The notes below the pieces were generated by a model. That model saw nothing but the letters and a program-made list of their open reading frames with translations, was not told the origin of the DNA and did no database searches. Below, one piece after another: positions 53,951-61,758 of a DNA stretch of 64,000 bases (its first letter is position 1; every line of letters starts with the position of its first letter). A program made the position numbers and the translations under genes. This DNA is from SSF53 sp036170535 (GTDB lineage: Bacteria > Spirochaetota > Leptospiria > Leptospirales > Leptonemataceae): contig JAVHPJ010000236.1 of the NCBI GenBank assembly GCA_036170535.1, positions 1 to 64,000 of the forward strand. The letters run 5' to 3'.

Positions 53951-54353
53951 AACTCGATTGAAGTCGACTGGCGTTGTCGCCGATATCACGCCGATCATCG
54001 ACATGGTCTTTCTGTTGCTGATATTCTTTATGGTGGGATCGCAGTTTGCGCGACCATCCATCGAAATTGATTTGCCGGAGGCCTCGACGGGCGCGCAGTC
54101 TCAAGAAGATGCTTTGGTGATCACTCTCGAAAAGAGCGGACGCGTGTTCTTTGAGGGCCGTGAAACGACGTTAGCGAATTTGCAGCAGACGCTTAAAGAA
54201 GCGCTGCGCGAAAATCCCGATCGCGCTGTAGACCTGCGCGCCGACGGTGATGCAAGCTTTCGCCAGTTTGTGCGAGTCATGGACCAGGCGCGCGGCGCCG
54301 GTGCGACCCGATTAAATATCGAATACAACCCTGGCCGAGGCGCCGGACCGTGA
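53940..54353 (+). CDS. exbD: ExbD/TolR family protein
   Basis: A 137-residue protein, single membrane helix with the proton-path Asp in DITPIIDMVFLLLIFFMV, then a periplasmic domain (VITLEKSGRVFFEG, LRADGDASFRQFVRVMD). Start ATG 53940 overlaps exbB by 11 bases. The tonB gene overlaps its stop (GTGA), so all three are translationally coupled. Confidence 0.93.
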   Translation: MRFETRLKSTGVVADITPIIDMVFLLLIFFMVGSQFARPSIEIDLPEASTGAQSQEDALVITLEKSGRVFFEGRETTLANLQQTLKEALRENPDRAVDLRADGDASFRQFVRVMDQARGAGATRLNIEYNPGRGAGP

Positions 54354-54904
54354 CGCGTTTCGGACGAACCGGCTCAGAGATCGTCGAGGGTCGCTGGTTT
54401 TTGCGTCTGCTTCTGGCGTCCGCATCCGCGCTTGCCGCGGCGACGGCTGTATCTCAATTCTCCTTTGAGAACCGGGCGCCGTACCAGCCGCCAGGCGCAT
54501 TGCGCGCGTCATTTGCGGGATTCGCCGATAGCGCAGAGATGTTGGACGCGCCTGCAGACGGCCCCGGGGGCGCGCCTGCCAAACCGGGCGCCGGGAGCGG
54601 AGCGAGCGAGGCCAACGCCGTGGAGCGCTACTTCGCCCAGGTGCTTCAGAAAGTAAATCGGCAAAAGCGCTATCCGCGTCGTGAACAGGAAGAGCGCATC
54701 GAAGGCGAGGCGACTGTGCGGCTTACGGTGAACCGCGACGGCGCACTGGTGCAGGCGGATCTTCTGCAGGCCAGTCCGCAGGCGGGATTTAATCGCGAAG
54801 CCCTGGCCAGCGTGCGTCGCGCCAATCCCTTTCCAGAGTTCCCGGAGGAAGTGACGCGCGACGCGCTGACCTTTGATCTTCGCGTACAATTCAAGTTGAA
54901 CTGA
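54350..54904 (+). CDS. tonB: TonB family protein
   Basis: A 184-residue protein with start GTG 54350. One membrane helix (residues 17-36), a Pro/Gly/Ala-rich spacer (residues 45-85), then the TonB C-terminal domain: YPRREQEERIEGEATVRLTV, ALASVRRANPFPEFPEE and a last strand LRVQFKLN. It links ExbB/ExbD to the receptor at 56294. The spacer is short compared with the Pro-rich linker of E. coli TonB, so the reach across the periplasm may be limited. Confidence 0.9.
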   Translation: MTRFGRTGSEIVEGRWFLRLLLASASALAAATAVSQFSFENRAPYQPPGALRASFAGFADSAEMLDAPADGPGGAPAKPGAGSGASEANAVERYFAQVLQKVNRQKRYPRREQEERIEGEATVRLTVNRDGALVQADLLQASPQAGFNREALASVRRANPFPEFPEEVTRDALTFDLRVQFKLN

Positions 54905-54919
54905 CGTGTTCAGTTCGGC

Positions 54920-55483
54920 TCAGTTCGTACGGGTTACGCTTTCGGTTCCCGTGCCGCTGCGATTTGCGGATACAATCACAAAGTTTTTTCCGGCGCCGCT
55001 TGCGTTAAACGTGAAGGTATTTCCGCTCACTGTGTAGTTGGTCGGCGTGCGGGCCGAGCTGAGATCGGCGGTTCGGTTCCAATCGGTAGTCGTCGAATTG
55101 TCAATCGGGCAGCCGCTTGCTTCGTACACGAGAAAGATATTCCCGAGGGACGAGCTGTCGTAGAACGGGCTGTAGTTGAATGCGACCGTTGTGCCGTTGG
55201 CAGCGGCCGGAATCTTGATCGCCGCCCAACGACGAAACGCGGTCGTGAAGCCGTTTGGAAAGCTCGAAGAAGAGTTCGCGGCGAGCGAATACTCCTGAAT
55301 CGGCACAGTGGTGCTGCCGAAGGTGAACGAGCAGGAGCCCGGATTTTGCGGCAGGAAGGCGGCGGCGACGCCCAAGAGCAGAATCTCGTCGTCGTTGGTC
55401 TCCTCTTCCGGTTTGCAGCCGACGAGCGCCAGGCCGGCGACAAGCAGCGCGCCGGCGCTGAGTGCAAGGCGTTTATAATTCAT
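54920..55483 (-). CDS. Lipoprotein of unknown function in the heme locus
   Basis: A 187-residue protein. Start ATG 55483 (AGGAG 7 bases before); ATG 55489 is too close to the ribosome site. Lipobox LALVGC (Cys19), then an acidic spacer PEEETNDDE and a beta-rich domain full of Ser, Thr and Asn. No family recognised. It is divergent from the HmuY-like gene, and a Fur-like site lies between them, so iron regulation is likely; it may be a surface heme or hemoprotein binder (inference). Confidence 0.75.
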   Translation of the reverse strand: MNYKRLALSAGALLVAGLALVGCKPEEETNDDEILLLGVAAAFLPQNPGSCSFTFGSTTVPIQEYSLAANSSSSFPNGFTTAFRRWAAIKIPAAANGTTVAFNYSPFYDSSSLGNIFLVYEASGCPIDNSTTTDWNRTADLSSARTPTNYTVSGNTFTFNASGAGKNFVIVSANRSGTGTESVTRTN

Positions 55484-55542
55484 AGTCATACTCCTCTGAA
55501 TGGATGCGCGGGTGCGCCCTGTCACAACCCTGAGAACGCAAC

Positions 55543-55557
55543 TGAGAGTCAATCTCA
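55543..55557. promoter_or_regulatory. Fur-like palindrome before the HmuY-like gene
   Basis: TGAGAGTCAATCTCA, arms TGAGA/TCTCA, followed by an A-tract as at 53228. A further half-site TGAGA lies at 55531. It sits between the unknown lipoprotein and the HmuY-like/receptor operon and could serve both. Confidence 0.65.
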
Positions 55558-55619
55558 AAAAAAGCTTTGCCTGTGGAGCCGATCGCTCAGTCTGGCGCCT
55601 GGAGCATTGGGGGGCGAGT

Positions 55620-56297
55620 ATGCAGCGACAATGGAAGACGGCGGCCCGCGCCGCGGGGCTGGCAGCCTGCCTCGGCTTAATTCTGCCGGCCTGCCTGGAA
55701 GGCCGCCAGCGCAACAGCGAAGAAGAGGCCTTGTTCCAGAGTCTGGTCACCGAGGCCGCCGCGGATGCGGCCGGCAGCTGCAGCCTGGCCGGCGACCGTC
55801 TTGAAGTGCGCGCCACATCCTACAGCAACTTTACTTTTTGCGATCTCGCCACGGGCGCGCGGATCGAGGCGCGCAGCGGCGCCGGCTGGGAAATGTCCTT
55901 TCAACGTTTCAAATTAGGTACGAACAGCGGCGAAAGCGGCGCCGGCGCAGGCGGCGCATGCAAGACCGGTCTCACGGACTTTGCCGCGGTGAATACCGTT
56001 TCGCAGTTCGGGGGCGGCGCCGCGCCCGATTGCCCGAATTTCTCTACGGACGCCGTGCTTCAGGGAGAGTCCGGCGGCGCCGGCGGCAGCACAAGCGTAA
56101 CCTTCAGCGGGAGTCCGGCCCTGCTTGAGTGGTTTTCCTACAACATTTTTAATCATACTCTGCGCGCAAAATCGGACGTGTATATTGTACGCGATTCCAG
56201 CGGCGCGCGGTACTGGAAAATACAGCTGCTTGATTATTACAATTCGGCCGGCGTCGCCGGTTTCATTTCTTTGCGTCGGCAGGAAATTTCGCTGTGA
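55620..56297 (+). CDS. HmuY-like heme-binding lipoprotein
   Basis: A 225-residue protein from ATG 55620. Lipobox ILPAC (Cys25). The C-terminal part DVYIVRDSSGARYWKIQLLD and GFISLRRQEISL resembles HmuY-family hemophore-like lipoproteins, which pass heme to a TonB-dependent receptor. Internal Gly/Ala-rich loops (residues 110-170) are less typical. Its stop overlaps the receptor start (GTGA), strong support for a joint role. Confidence 0.65.
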   Translation: MQRQWKTAARAAGLAACLGLILPACLEGRQRNSEEEALFQSLVTEAAADAAGSCSLAGDRLEVRATSYSNFTFCDLATGARIEARSGAGWEMSFQRFKLGTNSGESGAGAGGACKTGLTDFAAVNTVSQFGGGAAPDCPNFSTDAVLQGESGGAGGSTSVTFSGSPALLEWFSYNIFNHTLRAKSDVYIVRDSSGARYWKIQLLDYYNSAGVAGFISLRRQEISL

Positions 56298-58453
56298 GAC
56301 GCTTGCTGCAGTTTCAGCTGCGCTTAATTTCGGCGCTCGTGTTGTGTTGCGCTGGCGTGGTTTTCGGCCAGAGTCCCGGCGACGAAGCCGATCTTGAGGG
56401 CGACGTTATCGTCACGGGAGATCGTCGGGAACGACGTCAGACGGACTCAGTTACGGCGGTGGAAGTCATCCGTCGCGATGAAATCGTAAGTTCCGGCGCG
56501 CGCAATGCGGCGGAAGTTCTCGAGACTCAGCCCGGCGTGGAAATTCGCCCGGCTCTGCGCGGTCGGCAGATTCGGCTGCAGGGCCTGGACCCCCAGTACG
56601 TTCTGATTCTGATCGACGGCGAGCGCGTGAGCGGCCGGGTCGACAACGTCATCGACCTGACCCGCATTAAGGCGGAAGAGATTGAACGCATCGAAATCGT
56701 CAAGGGCCCGTCTTCGGCATTGTACGGCTCGGATGCAATTGGCGGCGTAATCAACATCATTACGCGCGAGTCGAAAAAACCTTTTGAGGCGGAACTGGAG
56801 AGCTACTACGGCTCGGGGCGTGAGAAAAACTTCGACTCCGGCAACGAAACCCACACGAGCGGATATATCGGTCTGAACGGAGACTTCGCTTCTTCGGCGT
56901 TTACGCTCGGCTGGCATCGCAGCGACGGCTATGACCTGACGCCTGAGACCGATTCCACAAAAATAGCTGAACAAATCGGACCGACGCTGCCCGGCTTTAA
57001 TTCGGATGAGTTTGCGGCGTTAAAGGGGACGACCGGTCCGCAGTACAATGATCTGAATTTTGGAAATCGAAGCCGCTTTAAATTCACCGACGACTTTCAG
57101 GTGCGCACGCACCTGCAGTATCGCTATCTGGATCAGGAGCGCGTCGATGTTTCGCCGCCGCGTCAGATCATTGATCGCTCCAACGAAACGCACGACCTGA
57201 TGGCCGGCCTGTCGCCCGTGTACTATCTGCCGGATGACGGCGCTATCCGCGTCAGCTACAATCATTCGCGTTATTCGGATACTCTGGTGCGAAACCAGCG
57301 CGGCGCAGCCGGTCAGCGTACAGAGGAAATTCAGGACGATCGCATTCACGAAGGCAAGGTGCAGCTCGACTATCGATTTTTCGAAGACCATATGTTCACA
57401 TTTGGAACCGATGGTCTGGTCGAGGAACTGATCACTCCGCGCATTCGCGACGAATATGCATTCCGGCAGCGCGTCGGACTTTTTTTCCAGGATGAATGGG
57501 ACATTCTGGGGTCGCCCCGCCTGACGCTTACGCCTGGCGTGCGCTACGACGATGATTCTCAGTTTGGATCGCGGGTGAATCCCAAGCTGGCGCTGCGTTT
57601 TGATCCGACGGACCGGCTGCGTTTGCGCGCGGGCGGCGGGACCGGGTACCGCGCCCCCTCGTTCAAGGATCTGTATTTGAATTTCCAGAATCCTGGCGTG
57701 GGTTACGAAGTTACCGGCAACCCGGATTTGCGTCCGGAGTATTCGACCGGCTATAACGCCGGCGTCGAATACGAACCGACGGATTGGCTCTGGCTTTCCG
57801 TAAACGCCTATTACAATCGCATCGCCAATTTGATCGACTTCACGCTGGCGCCGGACCGACCGAACGATCTGGCTGTATTTCAACCGCAGAATATTAAAGA
57901 GGCTTACACGCGCGGCGTGGAAGCGTCCGTTGAGTTTCGCCCGTTGGACGGCTTGTTATTGTCGCTCGGCTATACGGCCACGGATACGCGCGATCTGGAA
58001 CAGGACATTCCCCTGGAAGGTCGCGCCAGGCATCGCGGCAGTTATCGTCTGGAATACGAATACATGCCGTGGGGCCTGGGCTTTGCCGTGCGCGGGTCCG
58101 TATTCAGCAAGCAGGCCTACTGGCGACCGCGCGTGGCGCTGGTTTCGCTCAACGCTACCGGCCGCATCACCGTGAACGATCAGGCTTATGTGCAGGCCTT
58201 TCTGGAAGATCGCGAGGTCGCGCTATTCGAGCCCAATCCGGATTTTCCGCGGCAGAGTTACGTCTACCGCAATCCGTATCATATCCTGGATGTGCGCGTC
58301 TTCAAGCGCCTGGGCGACAACTACGAGCTGTTCGCCGGCGTCGACAATGCGCTGGACGAATACAATCTTGAGCTGAACCCGGAACGTCCGAAGTTCTACT
58401 ATTTTGGACTGCGCGTAACTTACGCAGGCGAATCCGACTCTGCGTCGCCCTGA
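56294..58453 (+). CDS. TonB-dependent outer-membrane receptor, probable heme receptor
   Basis: A 719-residue protein starting at GTG 56294. Signal peptide, TonB box-like segment (DVIVTGDRRERRQ), plug domain (IRLQGLDPQYVLILIDGERV, SSALYGSDAIGGVINIIT) and a barrel ending LRVTYAG plus a short tail. GYRAPSFKDLYL and GNPDLRPEYS correspond to the FRAP/NPDL boxes of heme receptors. No conserved His next to them is evident. It is coupled to the HmuY-like gene. Its end overlaps the convergent DUF3817 gene by 34 bases. Confidence 0.9.
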   Translation: MRRLLQFQLRLISALVLCCAGVVFGQSPGDEADLEGDVIVTGDRRERRQTDSVTAVEVIRRDEIVSSGARNAAEVLETQPGVEIRPALRGRQIRLQGLDPQYVLILIDGERVSGRVDNVIDLTRIKAEEIERIEIVKGPSSALYGSDAIGGVINIITRESKKPFEAELESYYGSGREKNFDSGNETHTSGYIGLNGDFASSAFTLGWHRSDGYDLTPETDSTKIAEQIGPTLPGFNSDEFAALKGTTGPQYNDLNFGNRSRFKFTDDFQVRTHLQYRYLDQERVDVSPPRQIIDRSNETHDLMAGLSPVYYLPDDGAIRVSYNHSRYSDTLVRNQRGAAGQRTEEIQDDRIHEGKVQLDYRFFEDHMFTFGTDGLVEELITPRIRDEYAFRQRVGLFFQDEWDILGSPRLTLTPGVRYDDDSQFGSRVNPKLALRFDPTDRLRLRAGGGTGYRAPSFKDLYLNFQNPGVGYEVTGNPDLRPEYSTGYNAGVEYEPTDWLWLSVNAYYNRIANLIDFTLAPDRPNDLAVFQPQNIKEAYTRGVEASVEFRPLDGLLLSLGYTATDTRDLEQDIPLEGRARHRGSYRLEYEYMPWGLGFAVRGSVFSKQAYWRPRVALVSLNATGRITVNDQAYVQAFLEDREVALFEPNPDFPRQSYVYRNPYHILDVRVFKRLGDNYELFAGVDNALDEYNLELNPERPKFYYFGLRVTYAGESDSASP

Positions 58454-58764
58454 AGCGCCTCGTCGTAGCGCGGCTTGAGGTATTTTGCATCCGCGTAAAA
58501 CGAGCCAAAGGGCAGCGAACCTAAAAACAGAAGCCAGGGGATCATCCACAGCTTCCAGCCGCGCGCGACTGTCACGCTCAAGCACTGCGCCGCAAACACC
58601 AGGAACAGTCCGCCGTGAATCGAACCGACCACGCGGACCGCTTCTGGCATGCCAAACCCGTACTTCAAGGGCATGGCGACAAAAAATAAGAGCAACAACG
58701 AGCAGCCTTCGACGACGCCCACGACGCGCAGACGACCGATGTCGGACTGAAGCAACTTTAACAT
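58420..58764 (-). CDS. DUF3817 membrane protein
   Basis: A 114-residue protein with three hydrophobic segments and the DUF3817 features GRLRVVGVVEGCSLLLLFF and FLGSLPFGSFYADAKYL. Start: ATG 58764 after GGGGGA, one base overlapping the previous stop (TGATG). DUF3817 proteins are integral membrane proteins of unknown function. Cotranscribed with the next entry. Confidence 0.8.
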   Translation of the reverse strand: MLKLLQSDIGRLRVVGVVEGCSLLLLFFVAMPLKYGFGMPEAVRVVGSIHGGLFLVFAAQCLSVTVARGWKLWMIPWLLFLGSLPFGSFYADAKYLKPRYDEALQGDAESDSPA

Positions 58765-59231
58765 CAAAATATCCCCCGGAGTAATGGTCTTGTCGCGAGC
58801 GGCGAAAACGGCCACGGTATTGCGATCAGGATCAGGCCGAGCGCAATTCCCGACGCGGCTGCAAAGCGGGCAAAGCGCGCGCGATCGTCCGGTACACGTT
58901 TGGCGAGGGCCTCGCCGGACGTTGCGGCGATTACAGCCAGGGTCATCAACGTAATATGAAGAGCGCCAAAGAACCAAACTGAGATTTGTCCGAGCGCAGC
59001 GGCAGGGTCGCGCCAGAATAGTCGCACCAGCGGGCTGTAGAAGTAGAGCACATATCCGACGACCATCTGCAGCTGCAGCAACTGCACAGCGGCTGTCCGC
59101 AGTGCGCCGTCGTAGCGCGCAAAAGCAGCTCCGCGTCGCCAGGCGTAGACTGCCCGCAGACAGCCGGCCGCCAGGGCCGCGAGCGCCAACCAGCGCAGGG
59201 CGGAATGCACAGCGAGCATTGCGGTAAACAT
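58764..59231 (-). CDS. Small multi-spanning membrane protein
   Basis: A 155-residue protein with four hydrophobic segments and several His near membrane ends (MLAVHSALRW, FGALHITLMT), which could bind a cofactor such as heme (inference). Family unknown. It directly overlaps the DUF3817 gene by one base (TGATG), so both are made together. Confidence 0.6.
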   Translation of the reverse strand: MFTAMLAVHSALRWLALAALAAGCLRAVYAWRRGAAFARYDGALRTAAVQLLQLQMVVGYVLYFYSPLVRLFWRDPAAALGQISVWFFGALHITLMTLAVIAATSGEALAKRVPDDRARFARFAAASGIALGLILIAIPWPFSPLATRPLLRGIF

Positions 59232-59399
59232 GGGTCTTTACTCCGATCCTTTACGCCCACGCTCGCGACCCGCCCAAAGCCGGATAGTGCTTTTGGCCGG
59301 GTTGAACTACGTCGGGCGCGATTTTTAACTTTATTGTATTTTTATATATTTTTCCGTCGGTTCACTGGTGAGGCGGCGAGCCTGACCAGGAGGCTTCCA

Positions 59400-60476
59400 A
59401 TGAGGGTAATTCCCCTGGGTGTACATTCGGCGTTTGCCGTGGGGCAGGTTGAAGAGACTGTATCCGCGGCTGACGCGCGAAAACTGGTTGCGTTTGCGCT
59501 CGGCGAGGGCCGGCGCGGGCGACTTGATGCGGATGGAATTCTGGCGGAGGTGGATAAGCGAATTCGCGTCAGCTACCAGCCCAAATGGCATTCGAATTTC
59601 CTGCTTGAGTTTGATCGTCCGGGCAAAGTTCGTCCCGACGTGTTTCGCCTGGTGATCGATTGCGGCGGCGATATCCGACATTCATTGGCCGCCGTAGGCT
59701 TGAGTCTGCGGGACATCGACGCCTGGTACATTTCGCATCCGCACAGCGATCACATTGGCGGCGTAGAAGGCGCGGCGCTCACCACTTTGTTCAATCCCAA
59801 CTATTCAAAACGCAAAAGTCAGGTGCTGGCGGATACGCCGGTGACGAACTATCTGTGCGATAATGGCGCGTTGCCGGCCGAATGCAAGCCGGACATCATG
59901 GGCCATCCGACGGTGCTGGAAGAGGTCTGGGAGGCGTCTGCGCCGGGGCTGCGCACGATTCAGGGCGTGGAACAGGTGCAACTGTCCACATATTTTCATC
60001 CCGTCGCGCTCAAGAGCAATCGCAACTATACCATTCGCGACGGCGCGGGTGAATGGACGTACTATACGATTGTAACCACTCACGTGATTTCCGGACGCGA
60101 TCTGATGCCGTCCTACGGACTTATGTTCGAAGACGGCGTCTCGTCGATCTTCTTTCCGACGGATACTCAGCTCTTAATGCCGCCGCAAATGCGCTATTTC
60201 TATGATCGCGCGACCAGCGTCTACATGGACTGCGAGACCGGATTCGCCAGCGGAGTACATCCGCATTTTTCCGAACTGCGCCGACTCTCGGCGGAGCTGA
60301 AGCGCAAGATGTGGTTGTATCACTACGACGCGGAACCGGAACCGGAGGCGGGCGAATTCGCCGGCGTGCTACGAGCCGGCATGCGTCATGAGTACCCGCC
60401 GGTTAAAGCCGGCGCGGCGAAGCTTAAGGACGTATCGCAACTGGAAAGCGTGCGCGAGGCGATAACGACTCGCTGA
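59400..60476 (+). CDS. MBL-fold metallo-hydrolase
   Basis: A 358-residue protein from ATG 59400 with a near-perfect AGGAGG 7 bases before it. Zinc motif HPHSDHIGG, IDCGGD before it and TTHVISG, FPTDTQ and DCETGFASGVHPHFSEL later provide the remaining ligands. It resembles MBL proteins linked to cyclic-nucleotide phosphodiesterase or RNase Z-like folds; substrate unknown. The upstream AT-rich patch 59327-59350 may hold the promoter. Confidence 0.8.
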   Translation: MRVIPLGVHSAFAVGQVEETVSAADARKLVAFALGEGRRGRLDADGILAEVDKRIRVSYQPKWHSNFLLEFDRPGKVRPDVFRLVIDCGGDIRHSLAAVGLSLRDIDAWYISHPHSDHIGGVEGAALTTLFNPNYSKRKSQVLADTPVTNYLCDNGALPAECKPDIMGHPTVLEEVWEASAPGLRTIQGVEQVQLSTYFHPVALKSNRNYTIRDGAGEWTYYTIVTTHVISGRDLMPSYGLMFEDGVSSIFFPTDTQLLMPPQMRYFYDRATSVYMDCETGFASGVHPHFSELRRLSAELKRKMWLYHYDAEPEPEAGEFAGVLRAGMRHEYPPVKAGAAKLKDVSQLESVREAITTR

Positions 60477-60548
60477 TTTAAAACCCGCCCGCGGTCCGAC
60501 TCGGTTCGGTTCGCGGGACCGGCCCGGCGCACAGCCTGGCGTGGGCAT

Positions 60549-61280
60549 TTACTCTGGTTTGTGCGCGCCGATGGTCGCGAGTCCGCGGTTCAGATCAAAC
60601 TCGTGAATGCTCAGGCCGGCGCTTTCCAGTCGGCCCGCGACGTCCGCCGGTGCGATGCGAGTCTTCTGATAGACGCTGATCTTCTGACGCCAGTGCGCGT
60701 CCTCGCGAACATGGACGATATCGTGCACCTTGATGTGTTCGCCGACGAATTCCAGAAAGCAGGTAAAAATGCGATCGGGCTCGCTGCGGACGGGGATAAA
60801 ACGATCGCCATCATGCAATTCGCCGGTGAGGTCGCGAAACGTCAAAAAAACGCGCCCGCCGGGAACCAGTTCCTGGCTCATCGCTTCCAGAAACGCGTAG
60901 ATGTCGGCTCGCGAAGGCAGGTGCGTGAGCGTATCGCCCATGCAGACGATCAGTTCGGGTTTTTTGCCAGTGTAACTCGCGCGGTTCGTGATGTCCGCCT
61001 CGACCAGTTCCACGTCCAGATCACGCGCATGATCGCGCAATTCCGTCAGCAATTGACGGCTGAAATCCACGGCGACCACGTGAAACCCGAGTCGCGCCAG
61101 CGGCAGCGTCTGGAAACCCGATCCGGCGCCCAGGTCCAGGGCGACGCGCGTCGACTCCGGAGCGACGCCGCGCGATTCAAAAAAAGCGGCGTTCTCGCCC
61201 AGTTTCGAATCCAGTCCGCCGTAGATCCAGGTATAGTGTTCCGCCAGATGCGAGTCGTAATGTTCTTGCGCGCCGACCAT
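60549..61280 (-). CDS. SAM-dependent methyltransferase
   Basis: A 243-residue class I methyltransferase starting at ATG 61280. SAM motif I VALDLGAGSGFQTLPLARLG, motif II region VVAVDFSRQLL, IVCMGDTLTHLPS and a C-terminal LESAGLSIHEFDLNRG. Substrate unknown; the sequence resembles small-molecule methyltransferases of the Methyltransf_25 type. No strong ribosome site. No functional link to neighbours. Confidence 0.85.
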   Translation of the reverse strand: MVGAQEHYDSHLAEHYTWIYGGLDSKLGENAAFFESRGVAPESTRVALDLGAGSGFQTLPLARLGFHVVAVDFSRQLLTELRDHARDLDVELVEADITNRASYTGKKPELIVCMGDTLTHLPSRADIYAFLEAMSQELVPGGRVFLTFRDLTGELHDGDRFIPVRSEPDRIFTCFLEFVGEHIKVHDIVHVREDAHWRQKISVYQKTRIAPADVAGRLESAGLSIHEFDLNRGLATIGAHKPE

Positions 61281-61421
61281 GCGCCATCGTTTTCGCTCGC
61301 AGTCAGTGGGCAAGTCGTTTGAGCTCGCGCCGCAACAGCTCCTGCAGGGAATCCGGAGACCTGTCAGGCGGCATTGTGCATGGACTTGACGGAGTCGGCC
61401 ACGCGCCGTAATTCTGCGGCC

Positions 61422-61723
61422 ATGGATGGAAAAACCATCATTACCGTTTTGCGTACATACGTTTTTGCACTGCCCGAAGTTGAAGAAGACTTTCCCGGGG
61501 GCGAATCCGTCGCAAAAATTCGCGGCACGGTCTTTGTTGTTTTTCCGAGCCCGGATGCGGACGGCGTATTTCAACTGACGCTCCGGATCTGGATAAGCGT
61601 AAGGAGCTGAGCGAGGAAAGTTATCAGGCGGTAAATGCGCCGCTTAAACAAAAGACGACTCGTAAGGCTCCGCAACCTGGGAAGACCGCAAAAACTTCGA
61701 AAAAGCGCCAGGTCCGCAAGTGA
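61422..61723 (+). pseudogene. Broken MmcQ/YjbR-family gene (internal deletion with frameshift)
   Basis: From ATG 61422 the first part (ALPEVEEDFPGGESVAKIRG, then TVFVVF) matches the MmcQ/YjbR family start. The frame then hits TGA at 61608-61610. The C-terminal family segment (here ELSEESYQAVNAPLKQKTTR) occurs in another forward frame, ending at TGA 61721. About 40 middle residues with the GYNLGKSGW region are missing, so a deletion plus frameshift is likely. The intact protein is about 115-120 residues. An Arg/Lys tail (TAKTSKKRQVRK) follows. Confidence 0.65.
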
Positions 61724-61758
61724 AAGCGCGCGTTGCGGTTCGCCCTTAACGGCGATGC

